Shown in pieces: positions 24,661 to 32,652 of a DNA stretch of 64,000 nucleotides. Source of the stretch: JBFMFR01 sp040752025 (GTDB lineage Bacteria; Chloroflexota; Anaerolineae; Anaerolineales; UBA4823); contig JBFMFR010000002.1 of NCBI GenBank assembly GCA_040752025.1, positions 221,098 to 285,097 of the forward strand, in the 5' to 3' direction. How positions within the stretch are numbered: the stretch's first letter is position 1; each line of letters starts with the position of its first letter. The notes beneath the pieces were generated by a model. The model did no database searches, was not told the origin of the DNA, and was given only the letters and a program-made list of their open reading frames with translations. A program made the position numbers and the translations under genes.

Positions 24661-25476
24661 TCAGCCCATTTGCAGATAGGCGCGTACCAGGTGGCGGCGG
24701 GCGAAGTGCCCTAAGGTGACCCATTCGACCTGCATAGGGGCGCCGCATACCTTGCGCGTAATCTGCGCCACGCTCCAGCCGCGTTGGCGATAATCCAGGA
24801 TTTGTTCTCCCAGGGCTTCGTAGAAAGCGATTTTGTCGCTCAACTCTTGGGCGGGCGACTGGCGCACGCGCGCGCTGCCTGGGAAAAGCCAGGCGATCGG
24901 CAGCGCCGCAACGCGTTTGAGAGAAGCGATCACGCCCCAAATGTCTGTCCCGGCGCGCAAGGCGCGATCCCGCCCGCCGACGAACAGATCACCACTGAAC
25001 AACCAGCCCTGGTCAGGTTCGTACAGGCACAGGTGATCCAGGCTATGGCCAGGGGTATAGATCACCCGAAAGGAATAGCGCTCGGTCTGGATCACTGCGC
25101 CGTCAGCAATTGGCCTTGCTTCGGAAGGTTCAGGCCATCCCCAAAAAAGGCGCCGGTATGGGTGCAGGGGCTGCTGGTGGCGCGGGTCAGCCAGCACGGC
25201 CAGGGCATCCGGGTGGGCCAGGATCGTGAGGCGCTTGCGCTGCTGCTGCAAAGGTCCGTTCGCCCCGATGTGATCCTCGTGTGTATGGGTATTTACAATC
25301 GTTTCTAAAGGGGTGTCCGCCAGGGAAGCCAGCAGTTCAGAAGCAGCGTGCGCGCAGCCGCTGTCGACCAGCATGCCATCGACCAGGTAGGCCGTGGTCC
25401 AGTAGGGCCAGCGGCCCGGCAGGCGCCGGGCCAGATCGAAACGGGTGACGGGGCCAAAAAGGTTGATTTCCAGCAT
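24661..25476 (-). CDS. MBL-fold metallohydrolase
   Basis: A 271-residue metallo-beta-lactamase-fold hydrolase. The zinc motif is intact: HTHEDHIGANG near residue 62, then a histidine in YTPGHSLDHLCLYEPDQGWLFSGDLF (split here as YTPGHSLDHLC and LFSGDLFVGG), where Asp and His complete the binuclear site. The C-terminal 60 residues are helical (ELSDKIAFYEALGEQILDY) and look like the winged-helix tail seen in Lactamase_B_2/LACTB2-like enzymes. Such enzymes hydrolyse thioesters, RNA or other esters; substrate is open. The ribosome-binding site is weak. Confidence 0.88.
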   Translation of the reverse strand: MLEINLFGPVTRFDLARRLPGRWPYWTTAYLVDGMLVDSGCAHAASELLASLADTPLETIVNTHTHEDHIGANGPLQQQRKRLTILAHPDALAVLADPRHQQPLHPYRRLFWGWPEPSEARPIADGAVIQTERYSFRVIYTPGHSLDHLCLYEPDQGWLFSGDLFVGGRDRALRAGTDIWGVIASLKRVAALPIAWLFPGSARVRQSPAQELSDKIAFYEALGEQILDYRQRGWSVAQITRKVCGAPMQVEWVTLGHFARRHLVRAYLQMG

Positions 25477-25598
25477 AGCTTACAACCTGGCGAATCATGG
25501 CGGGTGTGGGTTAAACGTTGCACCGGCCATCCAATTGTATCCCAAATCTGGCGGCGGCTTGGCCCTGGTTCCTTTGCTGCTTTGCGAAGCCAGCTCGA

Positions 25599-26891
25599 TC
25601 AGCCCGCTTTGATGCGGCCTACCTCTTTGACATCCACAGGCACCCCCTCGATCTCTGCAGGGAGGACGTCTTCTGGCTGCAGAAGGTCTACGGCGACTTT
25701 TTTGTTAACCATTACAACCAGGCCGATATCCTGGGTGGGCTTCCCGGCAATGTGGCGCAGCCCTACTCCTACCCCAACTACATTAGATTTGTTTAGCAAG
25801 CTGTCCTGGTAGGCTTGTTTCACTGCCTGGGCGCGGCGGACCGCCGCCTGGCGAGTAATTTTGATCGCCTCGCTCACTGTGTTGAGGATATCCACTTTGA
25901 GAGTCGTTAGCACGGTCTGGATGGGGTTGTAGATGGTCGCCAGGTCAGAGCCAGCGAAGAGTAACCCGACTGCGTTGGGCGACTCGCTATCCACGAGCAG
26001 AGAGCCGGAGTCGCCGCCGCGCGACATCGGGCCGGTGATAATCTGATCTTCGAATGTGACAGTACGCTCGTCCCCATATCCCACAGTCACAGTTGCCTCC
26101 AATACCACGATCTCCCCGGAAGTGAACGCAGTCGTGCGACCGGATTTGCGTACAGCCATGCCTAGCCTGGCCGGCGTCACTCCCGTAACTACCCCGACAT
26201 CCATAATTTGATCCAGGGCGTCCACTTCGTCCAAAGGTCTGGCAACTGCCGCATCCACCTGGTTGGCGGACATTGGGCGGGCGCGCACGACTTGCAGGCG
26301 ATGGCTGGAGCCCCACAGATGCGCCATCAGGTTGCCCAATCGGGCGTATCCCTTTGCCAGGGCGCATTGCCCGGGCTCCTGGCTGTATTGCAATGGGCAA
26401 AAGCGCTCCAGCCGGGCGATGGCGTCGCGCTCCGGACTGCCCCCGTCGATGGGTCCTGGTTGCAGGATGGGATCGCCGGGTCGGGCGTCGTTGCAATTGG
26501 CCAGCACGTGGTTGTTGGATAAGATCAGGCGCGCCCCCGTTGCCTGGTCGCGTACGATGCATCCCAATGTCCCCGCGGTGATCTTGTAGTGCCCCAGGCT
26601 GACTCCGCCCGGGGCGGGTCGCCAGCGGCCGGTTCGATCGTACAACGCCCGCAAGTCGCCCACCTCGACCACGTCTGTGCGCACACCTTCCAGCTCTTGT
26701 GGGATGACCGCCTCATCTGTCAAGCCGGCCAGGGGAACTTTCTGGCGCACCAGCACAACCACGCTCAGTTCATCTGTGGCCGCGCCGCGGCGCAGTTTAT
26801 AACCCACCCCCAATCCAACCACATTCGGCCGGGAAAGAATGGCTGCCTTGTGTACCAGCTTGGCTTGCCTGGCCTGATCTATCTGAGACAT
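25599..26891 (-). CDS. trypsin-like serine protease (NAL1-like) flanked by two copies of one module
   Basis: A 430-residue protein. A central protease domain (about residues 105-345) has LILSNNHVLA (catalytic His) and SRGGDSGSLLVD (catalytic Ser) and a GLLFAGS strand, like NAL1-type and other bacterial trypsin-like proteases. Both ends carry the same module of about 60 residues: NVVGLGVGYK with ELEGVRTDVVEVG at residues 23-77, and NVVGVGVGLR with EIEGVPVDVKEVG at residues 370-425. So the architecture is module-protease-module. No signal peptide is visible. Start ATG at 26891 has a strong AGGAGG site. Function of the modules is unknown. Confidence 0.8.
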   Translation of the reverse strand: MSQIDQARQAKLVHKAAILSRPNVVGLGVGYKLRRGAATDELSVVVLVRQKVPLAGLTDEAVIPQELEGVRTDVVEVGDLRALYDRTGRWRPAPGGVSLGHYKITAGTLGCIVRDQATGARLILSNNHVLANCNDARPGDPILQPGPIDGGSPERDAIARLERFCPLQYSQEPGQCALAKGYARLGNLMAHLWGSSHRLQVVRARPMSANQVDAAVARPLDEVDALDQIMDVGVVTGVTPARLGMAVRKSGRTTAFTSGEIVVLEATVTVGYGDERTVTFEDQIITGPMSRGGDSGSLLVDSESPNAVGLLFAGSDLATIYNPIQTVLTTLKVDILNTVSEAIKITRQAAVRRAQAVKQAYQDSLLNKSNVVGVGVGLRHIAGKPTQDIGLVVMVNKKVAVDLLQPEDVLPAEIEGVPVDVKEVGRIKAG

Positions 26892-26999
26892 ACGGTACCT
26901 CCTGCATGTAAACGCCCGTTAGCCGCTTTTGAACGACGGCTGTGAGCCAGACCCGGTAATCAGACTGGCTATGGATCAAGATGCAGGATGCGTACCAAC

Positions 27000-28238
27000 T
27001 TATTCTATTCGGGAGTAGTGCCCCTTTGTGCTGGGCAAGAAGCGTAGTGCCAGGATCACTGTTATCAAGAAAAGCAGGGCGGTGGCCATGAAGGTGGCGC
27101 GTAGATCGAACCATACCGCCACAGCCGAGCCCAGCAGTGGCGCCAGGGCGCGCCCGCCCGCGTTAATTGAATTATCCAACCCGTAGACCGCGCCGGCCTC
27201 ATCCGCTTGGGTGAAGGTTGCCAGCAGCGCGCTGATAATTGGGATGATGCCTCCCAGGGCAACTCCCACCAGGGCTTGTAGGATGAGCAACTGCCAGCCA
27301 GCCTCAACCCGGCTCTGTATCCCATACAGCCCCGCTGCCGCCAATGCGCTGATCAGCACGACGCGACGGTGTCCAACTCGATCGCCCAATCTCCCCAGGT
27401 AGATCGAGCTCAAGGTGGTAGTAGCTGACCCAACGCCTACAACCAGCCCGGTGAACGTGTTCAGGCGGCTGGTATCGGTCATGAGCGTCTGGATGAATAA
27501 TGGCAGGATTGGCACCATAACCATGCGTCCCAACTGGCTGATGAAACGCAAGCCGTATGTGGTCAAGACTCCCGGAGTTGATAGAATGTGCCACCATTCG
27601 GCGATTACGCCTGATGGCCTGTTTGCAGCAGTGCTAGCTTTGTCGAACTGCTCTTGCACGCCCCACGCTACCAATACCCCCGACAGGAACAGCAGCGCTG
27701 CTGTGACATAAAAAGCAGCGTAGTATCCGTATGCATCGGCGATTGCTCCGCCGATCAGAGGGCCCAGGGCGACCCCACTCCCCAGGCCAACTTGTAACAG
27801 CCCCATGGCATACCCTGCGCGCCCGCGCGGCACGCTGGCTGCTGCCAGGGCGCTGGCTGCGGCGACGGTACCCGTGATCAGGCCCTGGATGGCGCGCAGC
27901 GCCACCAGTTCCTCCGCTGAGCGAGCAAAGGCCATCAACAGCAGGATCACTGTTCCGCCGAACATGGAGCGTTCCACCATCAATTTGCGCCCGTAGCGAT
28001 CTGCCAGCATACCCCAGATGGGAGAGGCCAGCATCATGGTGAAAGCCTGGGCTGAAAAGACCAGGCCAGCCAACACTTCCACGCTCAGGCCGGTTGTAGC
28101 CCCAAGTTCTTCGACGTAGAACGGCAAGAAGGGGAAGATGCTCGAAAACCCCACGGCTGTGAAAAGCTGGGAGACGAACAGGATGTACAGCGTTTTTTGC
28201 CAGTTGCCAGCCGGCGCTGGGAAGGTGGAGTCTGCCAA
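27000..28238 (-). CDS. MFS transporter (drug/multidrug efflux type)
   Basis: A 412-residue, 12-helix major facilitator protein. Motif A between helices 2 and 3 reads GMLADRYGRKLMVERS, and a second GRLGDRVGHRRVVL stands between helices 8 and 9. The start is given as TTG at 28238, six bases after AGAGGACAAAC; a longer frame to 28307 would run through a TATAAT on the minus strand and adds residues without family match. It is divergent from a second MFS exporter and separated from it by an AT-rich operator. Substrate unknown. Confidence 0.88.
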   Translation of the reverse strand: MADSTFPAPAGNWQKTLYILFVSQLFTAVGFSSIFPFLPFYVEELGATTGLSVEVLAGLVFSAQAFTMMLASPIWGMLADRYGRKLMVERSMFGGTVILLLMAFARSAEELVALRAIQGLITGTVAAASALAAASVPRGRAGYAMGLLQVGLGSGVALGPLIGGAIADAYGYYAAFYVTAALLFLSGVLVAWGVQEQFDKASTAANRPSGVIAEWWHILSTPGVLTTYGLRFISQLGRMVMVPILPLFIQTLMTDTSRLNTFTGLVVGVGSATTTLSSIYLGRLGDRVGHRRVVLISALAAAGLYGIQSRVEAGWQLLILQALVGVALGGIIPIISALLATFTQADEAGAVYGLDNSINAGGRALAPLLGSAVAVWFDLRATFMATALLFLITVILALRFLPSTKGHYSRIE

Positions 28239-28278
28239 GTTTGTCCTCTCGATCTCGGAACGGTGCCGTGCGCTGCCT

Positions 28279-28284
28279 ATTATA
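28279..28284 (-). promoter_or_regulatory. -10 element of the leftward MFS gene
   Basis: TATAAT on the minus strand, about 41 bases before the TTG start codon at 28238. The -35 is weak (no hexamer close to TTGACA at 16-18 bases), so this is only a probable promoter element. Confidence 0.4.
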
Positions 28285-28319
28285 GCGCGACTGCATTGGA
28301 GCAACACAGTAAAACCATA

Positions 28320-28377
28320 TTCAAAAAATCAATATTAAGATTGATAATATCAATATTTAATATTGACATTTTTTGAA
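28320..28377. repeat. nested inverted repeats, operator of the divergent MFS genes
   Basis: An AT-rich 58-base palindromic block in a GC-rich setting. Outer arms TTCAAAAAAT (28320-28329) and ATTTTTTGAA (28368-28377); next arms TCAATATTAA (28329-28338) and TTAATATTGA (28357-28366); inner arms ATTGAT and ATCAAT (about 28339-28353). The right arms cover the -35 of the promoter at 28363-28390. Several ATTGAT/TCAATA half-sites suggest cooperative binding of a dimeric repressor such as a TetR-, MarR- or ArsR-type protein; no such gene is next to it. Confidence 0.7.
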
Positions 28378-28390
28378 ATTTGGCTATAAT
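28363..28390 (+). promoter_or_regulatory. consensus sigma-70 promoter of the rightward MFS gene
   Basis: TTGACA (28363-28368) and TATAAT (28385-28390), both perfect, 16 bases apart. The -35 lies in the right arm of the operator repeat, so a repressor bound there would block it. Predicted transcript start near 28397. Confidence 0.8.
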
Positions 28391-28422
28391 ATTGTTGTAT
28401 TTCGTTTGTCGAGGTGCGAATT

Positions 28423-29751
28423 ATGCAGAAGCAAATTCCTGAAGAAAACCCTAAGCGCTGGATGTCACCCTTTTTCACCATCTGGACCGGCCAGGCAGTG
28501 TCGCTGCTGGGCAGCCAGTTGGTGCAATTTGCCCTGGTCTGGTGGCTGACACAAAAGACCGGCTCGGCGACTGTTCTGGCCACAGCTTCCCTGGTAGCTC
28601 TGCTGCCCCAGGTCCTCCTGGGTCCCATAACCGGAGCGCTGGTGGATCGTTGGAACCGGCGGCTGGTGTTGATCGTGGCCGACACCAGCATTGCCCTGGC
28701 TACATTTGGGCTGGCCCTGTTGTTCTGGCTGGGAGATGTGCAAATTTGGCACGTCTACCTGCTGCTCTTCGCCCGCGCCGTGGGCGGCGGCTTCCACTGG
28801 CCGGCCATGCAGGCCTCCACCTCGTTGATGGTGCCTAAGGAACACCTGGCGCGCATCCAGGGTCTGAACCAGGTGCTCAGCGGGGCCATGAACATCGGCG
28901 CGGCGCCGTTGGGAGCTGTGCTCTTGGGGGTGCTGCCCATGCAGGGCATCCTGGCAATTGACGTGATCACGGCTTCCATTGCCGTCTTCCCGCTGCTTTT
29001 CATCCCCATTCCCCAACCCGAGCGCAGCGCCGCGGCAGAATCGGCGCCGGGGAAAGCCTCGCTCTGGCACGATCTACTGGCCGGCTTCCGCTACGTGTGG
29101 GCCTGGCCCGGGCTGATGCTGATCGTGTTGATGGCGACTCTGATCAACTTCATGTTGGCCCCGGCCAGCGCTTTGCAGCCCCTGCTGGTTACCAAGCATT
29201 TCAACGGGCAGGCCATGCAGTTGGCCTGGATGGAAACCGCCTGGGGCATCGGCATGTTAGCTGGCGGCCTGACGTTGAGCGCCTGGGGCGGTTTTCGCCG
29301 GCGCATTCTCACTTCGTTGGCGGGCTTGCTGGTACTGGGCGCTGGGATGGCTTGCATCGGTTTGCTGCCTGCCTCGGGTTACTGGGTGGCGGTTGGGATC
29401 CTGTTCTTCGTGGGCTTTTCCCTGCCGATCGTTAACGGCCCGCTGCTGGCGGTGGTGCAAGCCGTGGTGGCCCCAGATATGCAGGGGCGGGTGTTCACCT
29501 TGATCTCCAGCGCCGCCTCTGCCATGATGCCGCTCAGCCTGCTGGCGGCTGGTCCCATTGCCGATTCCATCGGCGTGCAAAGCTGGTATGTGCTGGCTGG
29601 CCTGGCCACGGCGCTGATCGGATTGGCCGCTTTCTTCGTGCCGGCCATCATCCACATCGAAGAGAACCACGGACAGGCCCAGGCTGCTCCCGAAATTGGC
29701 GATAAACAACCTGCTCTGGCGGCCCAACCTGCAGAGCTTGGTGGTGATTGA
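28423..29751 (+). CDS. MFS transporter (macrolide-efflux/DHA3 type)
   Basis: A 442-residue, 12-helix transporter resembling MefA-like and other DHA3 exporters, which expel antibiotics or siderophores. Motif A reads GALVDRWNRRLVLIV. Other marks are the N-terminal SPFFTIWTGQAVSLLGSQLV and a helix with FARAVGGGFHWPAMQAS. The ATG at 28423 sits six bases after GAGGTG; a GTG at 28414 is in frame. The gene has a consensus promoter overlapped by an operator, which suggests tight repression and induction by the exported compound. A hydrophilic, Gln/Ala-rich tail follows the last helix. Confidence 0.88.
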   Translation: MQKQIPEENPKRWMSPFFTIWTGQAVSLLGSQLVQFALVWWLTQKTGSATVLATASLVALLPQVLLGPITGALVDRWNRRLVLIVADTSIALATFGLALLFWLGDVQIWHVYLLLFARAVGGGFHWPAMQASTSLMVPKEHLARIQGLNQVLSGAMNIGAAPLGAVLLGVLPMQGILAIDVITASIAVFPLLFIPIPQPERSAAAESAPGKASLWHDLLAGFRYVWAWPGLMLIVLMATLINFMLAPASALQPLLVTKHFNGQAMQLAWMETAWGIGMLAGGLTLSAWGGFRRRILTSLAGLLVLGAGMACIGLLPASGYWVAVGILFFVGFSLPIVNGPLLAVVQAVVAPDMQGRVFTLISSAASAMMPLSLLAAGPIADSIGVQSWYVLAGLATALIGLAAFFVPAIIHIEENHGQAQAAPEIGDKQPALAAQPAELGGD

Positions 29752-29773
29752 ATTTCTTCTCCTCGTAGCAAGG

Positions 29774-29797
29774 ACCGGCGGCCTGCGGACCGCCGGT
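29774..29797. terminator. hairpin between convergent MFS and ychF genes
   Basis: ACCGGCGG (29774-29781), an 8-base loop, and CCGCCGGT (29790-29797). It lies between the MFS stop (29751) and the ychF stop (29805). There is no T-tract, so it may act with Rho or as a 3' end stabiliser. Confidence 0.5.
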
Positions 29798-29804
29798 TGC
29801 TGCG

Positions 29805-30875
29805 TTAAAGATTGAAGCGGATGTGGGCGATTTCCCCATCCTGAACGATGTATTCTTTGCCCTCCAGGCGCAGCTTGCCGCGCGCCCGCGCCTCTGCCAG
29901 GCCTCCCAGGCTGATCAGGTCTTCGTAGCTGACCACCTCGGCCCGGATGAACCCTTTCTGCAAATCCGAGTGGATTGCCCCGGCCGCTTCCACTGCGCTG
30001 GCCCCGCGCCGCACCGTCCAGGCGCGCACCTCGTCTTTTCCGACAGTGAAGAAGGATTGCAGGCCCAGCAGTTCGTAAGACAGGCTGATCACCCGCGCCA
30101 GGCCTAATTCCTGGATGTCGTATTCAGACATGAACATCTCGGCATCTTCCGGTGTGAGTTGGGCCAGTTCCATTTCGAGCTTGCCCTGCAAAGGGGCTAC
30201 CGCGCTGCGCGCGTAGGGGTAATCCAGATCGGGCGGCGTCTGACCGTCGCTCAGGTTGAGCACCAGCACCACCGGCTTGCGCGTCAGGAAGCCGAAGCCA
30301 GCCAGTGTTTTCTCCTGCTCGGCCGAGAGTTCCAGCTCGCGCAGGGGCCTGTCGTTCGACAGGGTCTGGTGGAGCGTGGTGAACAAGGCCACTTCGCGCG
30401 CGATCTGGGCTTTGTCGCGCCCGGTGCCCTTGTGGCGTTCTTCCTCCAGGCGCTCCAACTTGCGCTCCACGCTGATCAAATCGTTGAGCAGCAGTTCGCC
30501 ATCCATTGCCGCGATGTCTCGCTGTGGATCCACACTGCCAGACGGGTGCGGCACACTGAGATTCTCGAAGCAGCGCACCACGTGGACGAAGCCATCCATC
30601 TGGGTCAGTTGGTTGAGCAAAGGCCCTGCCAGCCCGCTGCGCGCCGCGCTGCCTTCCAGGCCGGCGATATCGGCGTAAGTTACTTTGGCATAGGTGGTCT
30701 TGCCAGGTTGGAACATCTTCGACAAGTGGTCGACGCGCTCGTCGGGCACATCCACCACTGCCGTGTGTACATCAAACCGCCCGCCGCTGACCGCGATTGG
30801 CTGGTCGCCGCGCGTCAGTGCGTTGAAAATCGTCGTCTTTCCAGACTGAGGTAAACCAATAATTCCCAGGCGCAT
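29805..30875 (-). CDS. ychF: YchF/OLA1 family ATPase/GTPase
   Basis: A 356-residue translation-associated P-loop protein that binds the ribosome. The P-loop reads GLPQSGKTT (family consensus GLPNVGKST), the G3 region is in VTYADIAGLEG, and a central coiled coil is present (VERKLERLEEERHKG). The C-terminal TGS-like domain is typical: LGLQSFFTVGKDEVRAWTV, GFIRAEVVSYEDLI and the end LRLEGKEYIVQDGEI. The nucleotide-specificity motif NxxE reads NLSD. Monocistronic, convergent with the MFS gene. Confidence 0.94.
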   Translation of the reverse strand: MRLGIIGLPQSGKTTIFNALTRGDQPIAVSGGRFDVHTAVVDVPDERVDHLSKMFQPGKTTYAKVTYADIAGLEGSAARSGLAGPLLNQLTQMDGFVHVVRCFENLSVPHPSGSVDPQRDIAAMDGELLLNDLISVERKLERLEEERHKGTGRDKAQIAREVALFTTLHQTLSNDRPLRELELSAEQEKTLAGFGFLTRKPVVLVLNLSDGQTPPDLDYPYARSAVAPLQGKLEMELAQLTPEDAEMFMSEYDIQELGLARVISLSYELLGLQSFFTVGKDEVRAWTVRRGASAVEAAGAIHSDLQKGFIRAEVVSYEDLISLGGLAEARARGKLRLEGKEYIVQDGEIAHIRFNL

Positions 30876-30952
30876 AGCCGCCTATTATATCTGAGATTCG
30901 CGATTTGTGATTTTTTGAATGTGATTTCCGTACGAATGGGCCTGTTGATTCC

Positions 30953-30981
30953 TTGACCGGATGTCTTTCTTTCGATATACT
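30953..30981 (+). promoter_or_regulatory. promoter of tRNA-Leu
   Basis: TTGACC (30953-30958) and TATACT (30976-30981) with a 17-base spacer. Predicted start near 30988, 13 bases ahead of the mature tRNA. Confidence 0.75.
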
Positions 30982-31000
30982 ATAGGCGCATTGACCCAAC

Positions 31001-31086
31001 GCCGGAGTGGCGGAACTGGCAGACGCGCACGACTCAAAATCGTGTTCCCTTGTGGAGTGTGGGTTCGATTCCCACCTTCGGCACCA
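31001..31086 (+). tRNA. tRNA-Leu (anticodon CAA)
   Basis: An 86-base class II tRNA with encoded CCA. Acceptor stem GCCGGAG with CTTCGGC (one G-U pair), then discriminator A and CCA. Anticodon stem CACGA/TCGTG with loop CTCAAAA gives anticodon CAA, reading UUG. A long variable arm and the T-arm GTGGG TTCGATT CCCAC are present. The D-arm carries GGCGGAACTGGCAGACGC. Type II size and anticodon are both right for tRNA-Leu. Confidence 0.97.
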
Positions 31087-31118
31087 AAAACGAGCTGGAT
31101 TTATGTCCAGCTCGTTTT
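31087..31118 (+). terminator. intrinsic terminator of tRNA-Leu
   Basis: AAAACGAGCTGGA (31087-31099), loop TTTATG, TCCAGCTCGTTTT (31106-31118): a 13-base-pair stem ending in a run of T that starts right after the CCA end. Because it is symmetric it can also end transcription of the convergent gene at 31126. Confidence 0.9.
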
Positions 31119-31125
31119 GTATGTG

Positions 31126-32643
31126 TCATGCCTCATTTGCTGGTTTAGAAGTCGTAAAGTCGCGCTCGTCCTGGTGGCAGATGAGCTGGATGGCGTTGCG
31201 TCCCGAGACCGCTGCCAGGGGCACGCTGCCGCCCGGCTCTACCCACTGCCCCGCCAGGTAAAAATTCTTCAGGCCGGGCAGGGTTTTATCCATGCTCTGG
31301 ATCATCATCAACATGGTTTCTTTGGTCAGCAGCCAGCCGCAGGTCGAGCCCAGCCAGTTGCCGGTGTAGCGCTCGTAGCTCAAAGGGGTCGCCACATCGG
31401 TCACCTCGATCTGCTGGCGGATTCCGGGGTAGAGCTTCTCCAGGAAGTCGGTGATGATGTCGCACACCTGAATCTGTTCGGTATCGTACAGCCGTCGCCC
31501 GTAAATGCGCTGCCAGTAGCCGTACTTCGAGGGCAGCATGACCACGATCGCCGACTTGCCCGGCGGGGCCAGGCTGGGATCGAAGCAGTAGTGCTTGACG
31601 CTGATTTCGTGGCGCTCCTCCCCGGCGATCAATACGGGCTCGTCCAGCAAGTAGGTAACCCAGTGTGGTTCGGTGGACAGGTCGCGATTCACGCCCAGCG
31701 AGACCTGGACTTGCGAGTGCAGCGGCAGGTGACCATCATAGTTCTCGCGGATACTGCGGTCAACGAATTCTCCATCGAGCATATCGAAGATCGTGCCGCG
31801 CCCGTCGGCGGCCGAGATCACGTAATCAGCGTGGTGGATCTCGTCATTGTACAGGCGCACCCCAACCGCCCGGCCCTGCTCGACCAGGATTTTCTCGACC
31901 TGCGCTTTGTAACGGATTTCGCCGCCCAGTTGCTGGTAGCGGCGCTCGATGGCGCGGGCGAAGTCCAGCGAGGCGCCCAGCGGGAAACCGGCGTTGCCGT
32001 TGTGCATATATGCCAGGAGCGACATCCCCACCATCACGGGGATGTCCGTCCAGGCGAACATCTGGGCGATGGCCCGGCGCAGGAAAGGATCTTTGAAGCG
32101 CCCCGCGAACTCTATGGCCGAGAGCGTGCCCCACTTGGCCAGGGGCAGGGCGAAGGGCATCAGGCGGTTGAACTCCAACCAATCGAGGGGCGTCATCAGG
32201 GCGCGCGGCTTGGCCTGCAAGATGGACATGTCGAAGGATTGGAACTGGCGGATGCCCTGGGCGAAATCCTTGATCAGGTGGGCGTCTGCCGGGGAGAGTT
32301 CCAGCATGTGCTGCTCCAGGCGGTCAGGATCGCAGTAAACGGTCAGCGTGCGCCCGCCTTGCCCCACGATGCGCATGAACTCTGCGTGGTTGACCATGCC
32401 GCGGCCTTGCACAGCCCCCAGTTCTTCCCAAACGTTATGGAAAGGCTGGCCTTCACCCGAGCCGAACAGGTAGTGGATGCAGCCATCGAAAACGTAATCT
32501 TTGCGCTCCCAGGCGGTACACAGCCCGCCGGGCAGATCGTGCAGCTCGAAGATTCGGGTTCGGTAGCCGTTCATCTGGCCGTAGCAGCCCGCCGCCAGCC
32601 CGGCAACCCCGGCCCCGATGATAATAATCGATTTTTCGCTCAT
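31126..32643 (-). CDS. CrtI-like FAD-dependent oxidoreductase/isomerase
   Basis: A 505-residue flavoprotein of the phytoene desaturase/carotenoid isomerase type. The N-terminal FAD motif reads IIIIGAGVAGLAAG with the glutamate in RIFELHDLPGG, and the C-terminal FAD stretch is LKNFYLAGQWVEPGGSVPLA. Between them are typical large substrate-binding helices. Carotenoid, quinone or isoprenoid substrates are possible; the substrate cannot be assigned. It is 9 bases downstream of a conserved-looking gene of unknown function, with which it is presumably cotranscribed. Its 3' end abuts the tRNA terminator. Confidence 0.85.
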   Translation of the reverse strand: MSEKSIIIIGAGVAGLAAGCYGQMNGYRTRIFELHDLPGGLCTAWERKDYVFDGCIHYLFGSGEGQPFHNVWEELGAVQGRGMVNHAEFMRIVGQGGRTLTVYCDPDRLEQHMLELSPADAHLIKDFAQGIRQFQSFDMSILQAKPRALMTPLDWLEFNRLMPFALPLAKWGTLSAIEFAGRFKDPFLRRAIAQMFAWTDIPVMVGMSLLAYMHNGNAGFPLGASLDFARAIERRYQQLGGEIRYKAQVEKILVEQGRAVGVRLYNDEIHHADYVISAADGRGTIFDMLDGEFVDRSIRENYDGHLPLHSQVQVSLGVNRDLSTEPHWVTYLLDEPVLIAGEERHEISVKHYCFDPSLAPPGKSAIVVMLPSKYGYWQRIYGRRLYDTEQIQVCDIITDFLEKLYPGIRQQIEVTDVATPLSYERYTGNWLGSTCGWLLTKETMLMMIQSMDKTLPGLKNFYLAGQWVEPGGSVPLAAVSGRNAIQLICHQDERDFTTSKPANEA

Positions 32644-32652
32644 GCCGCTGTA

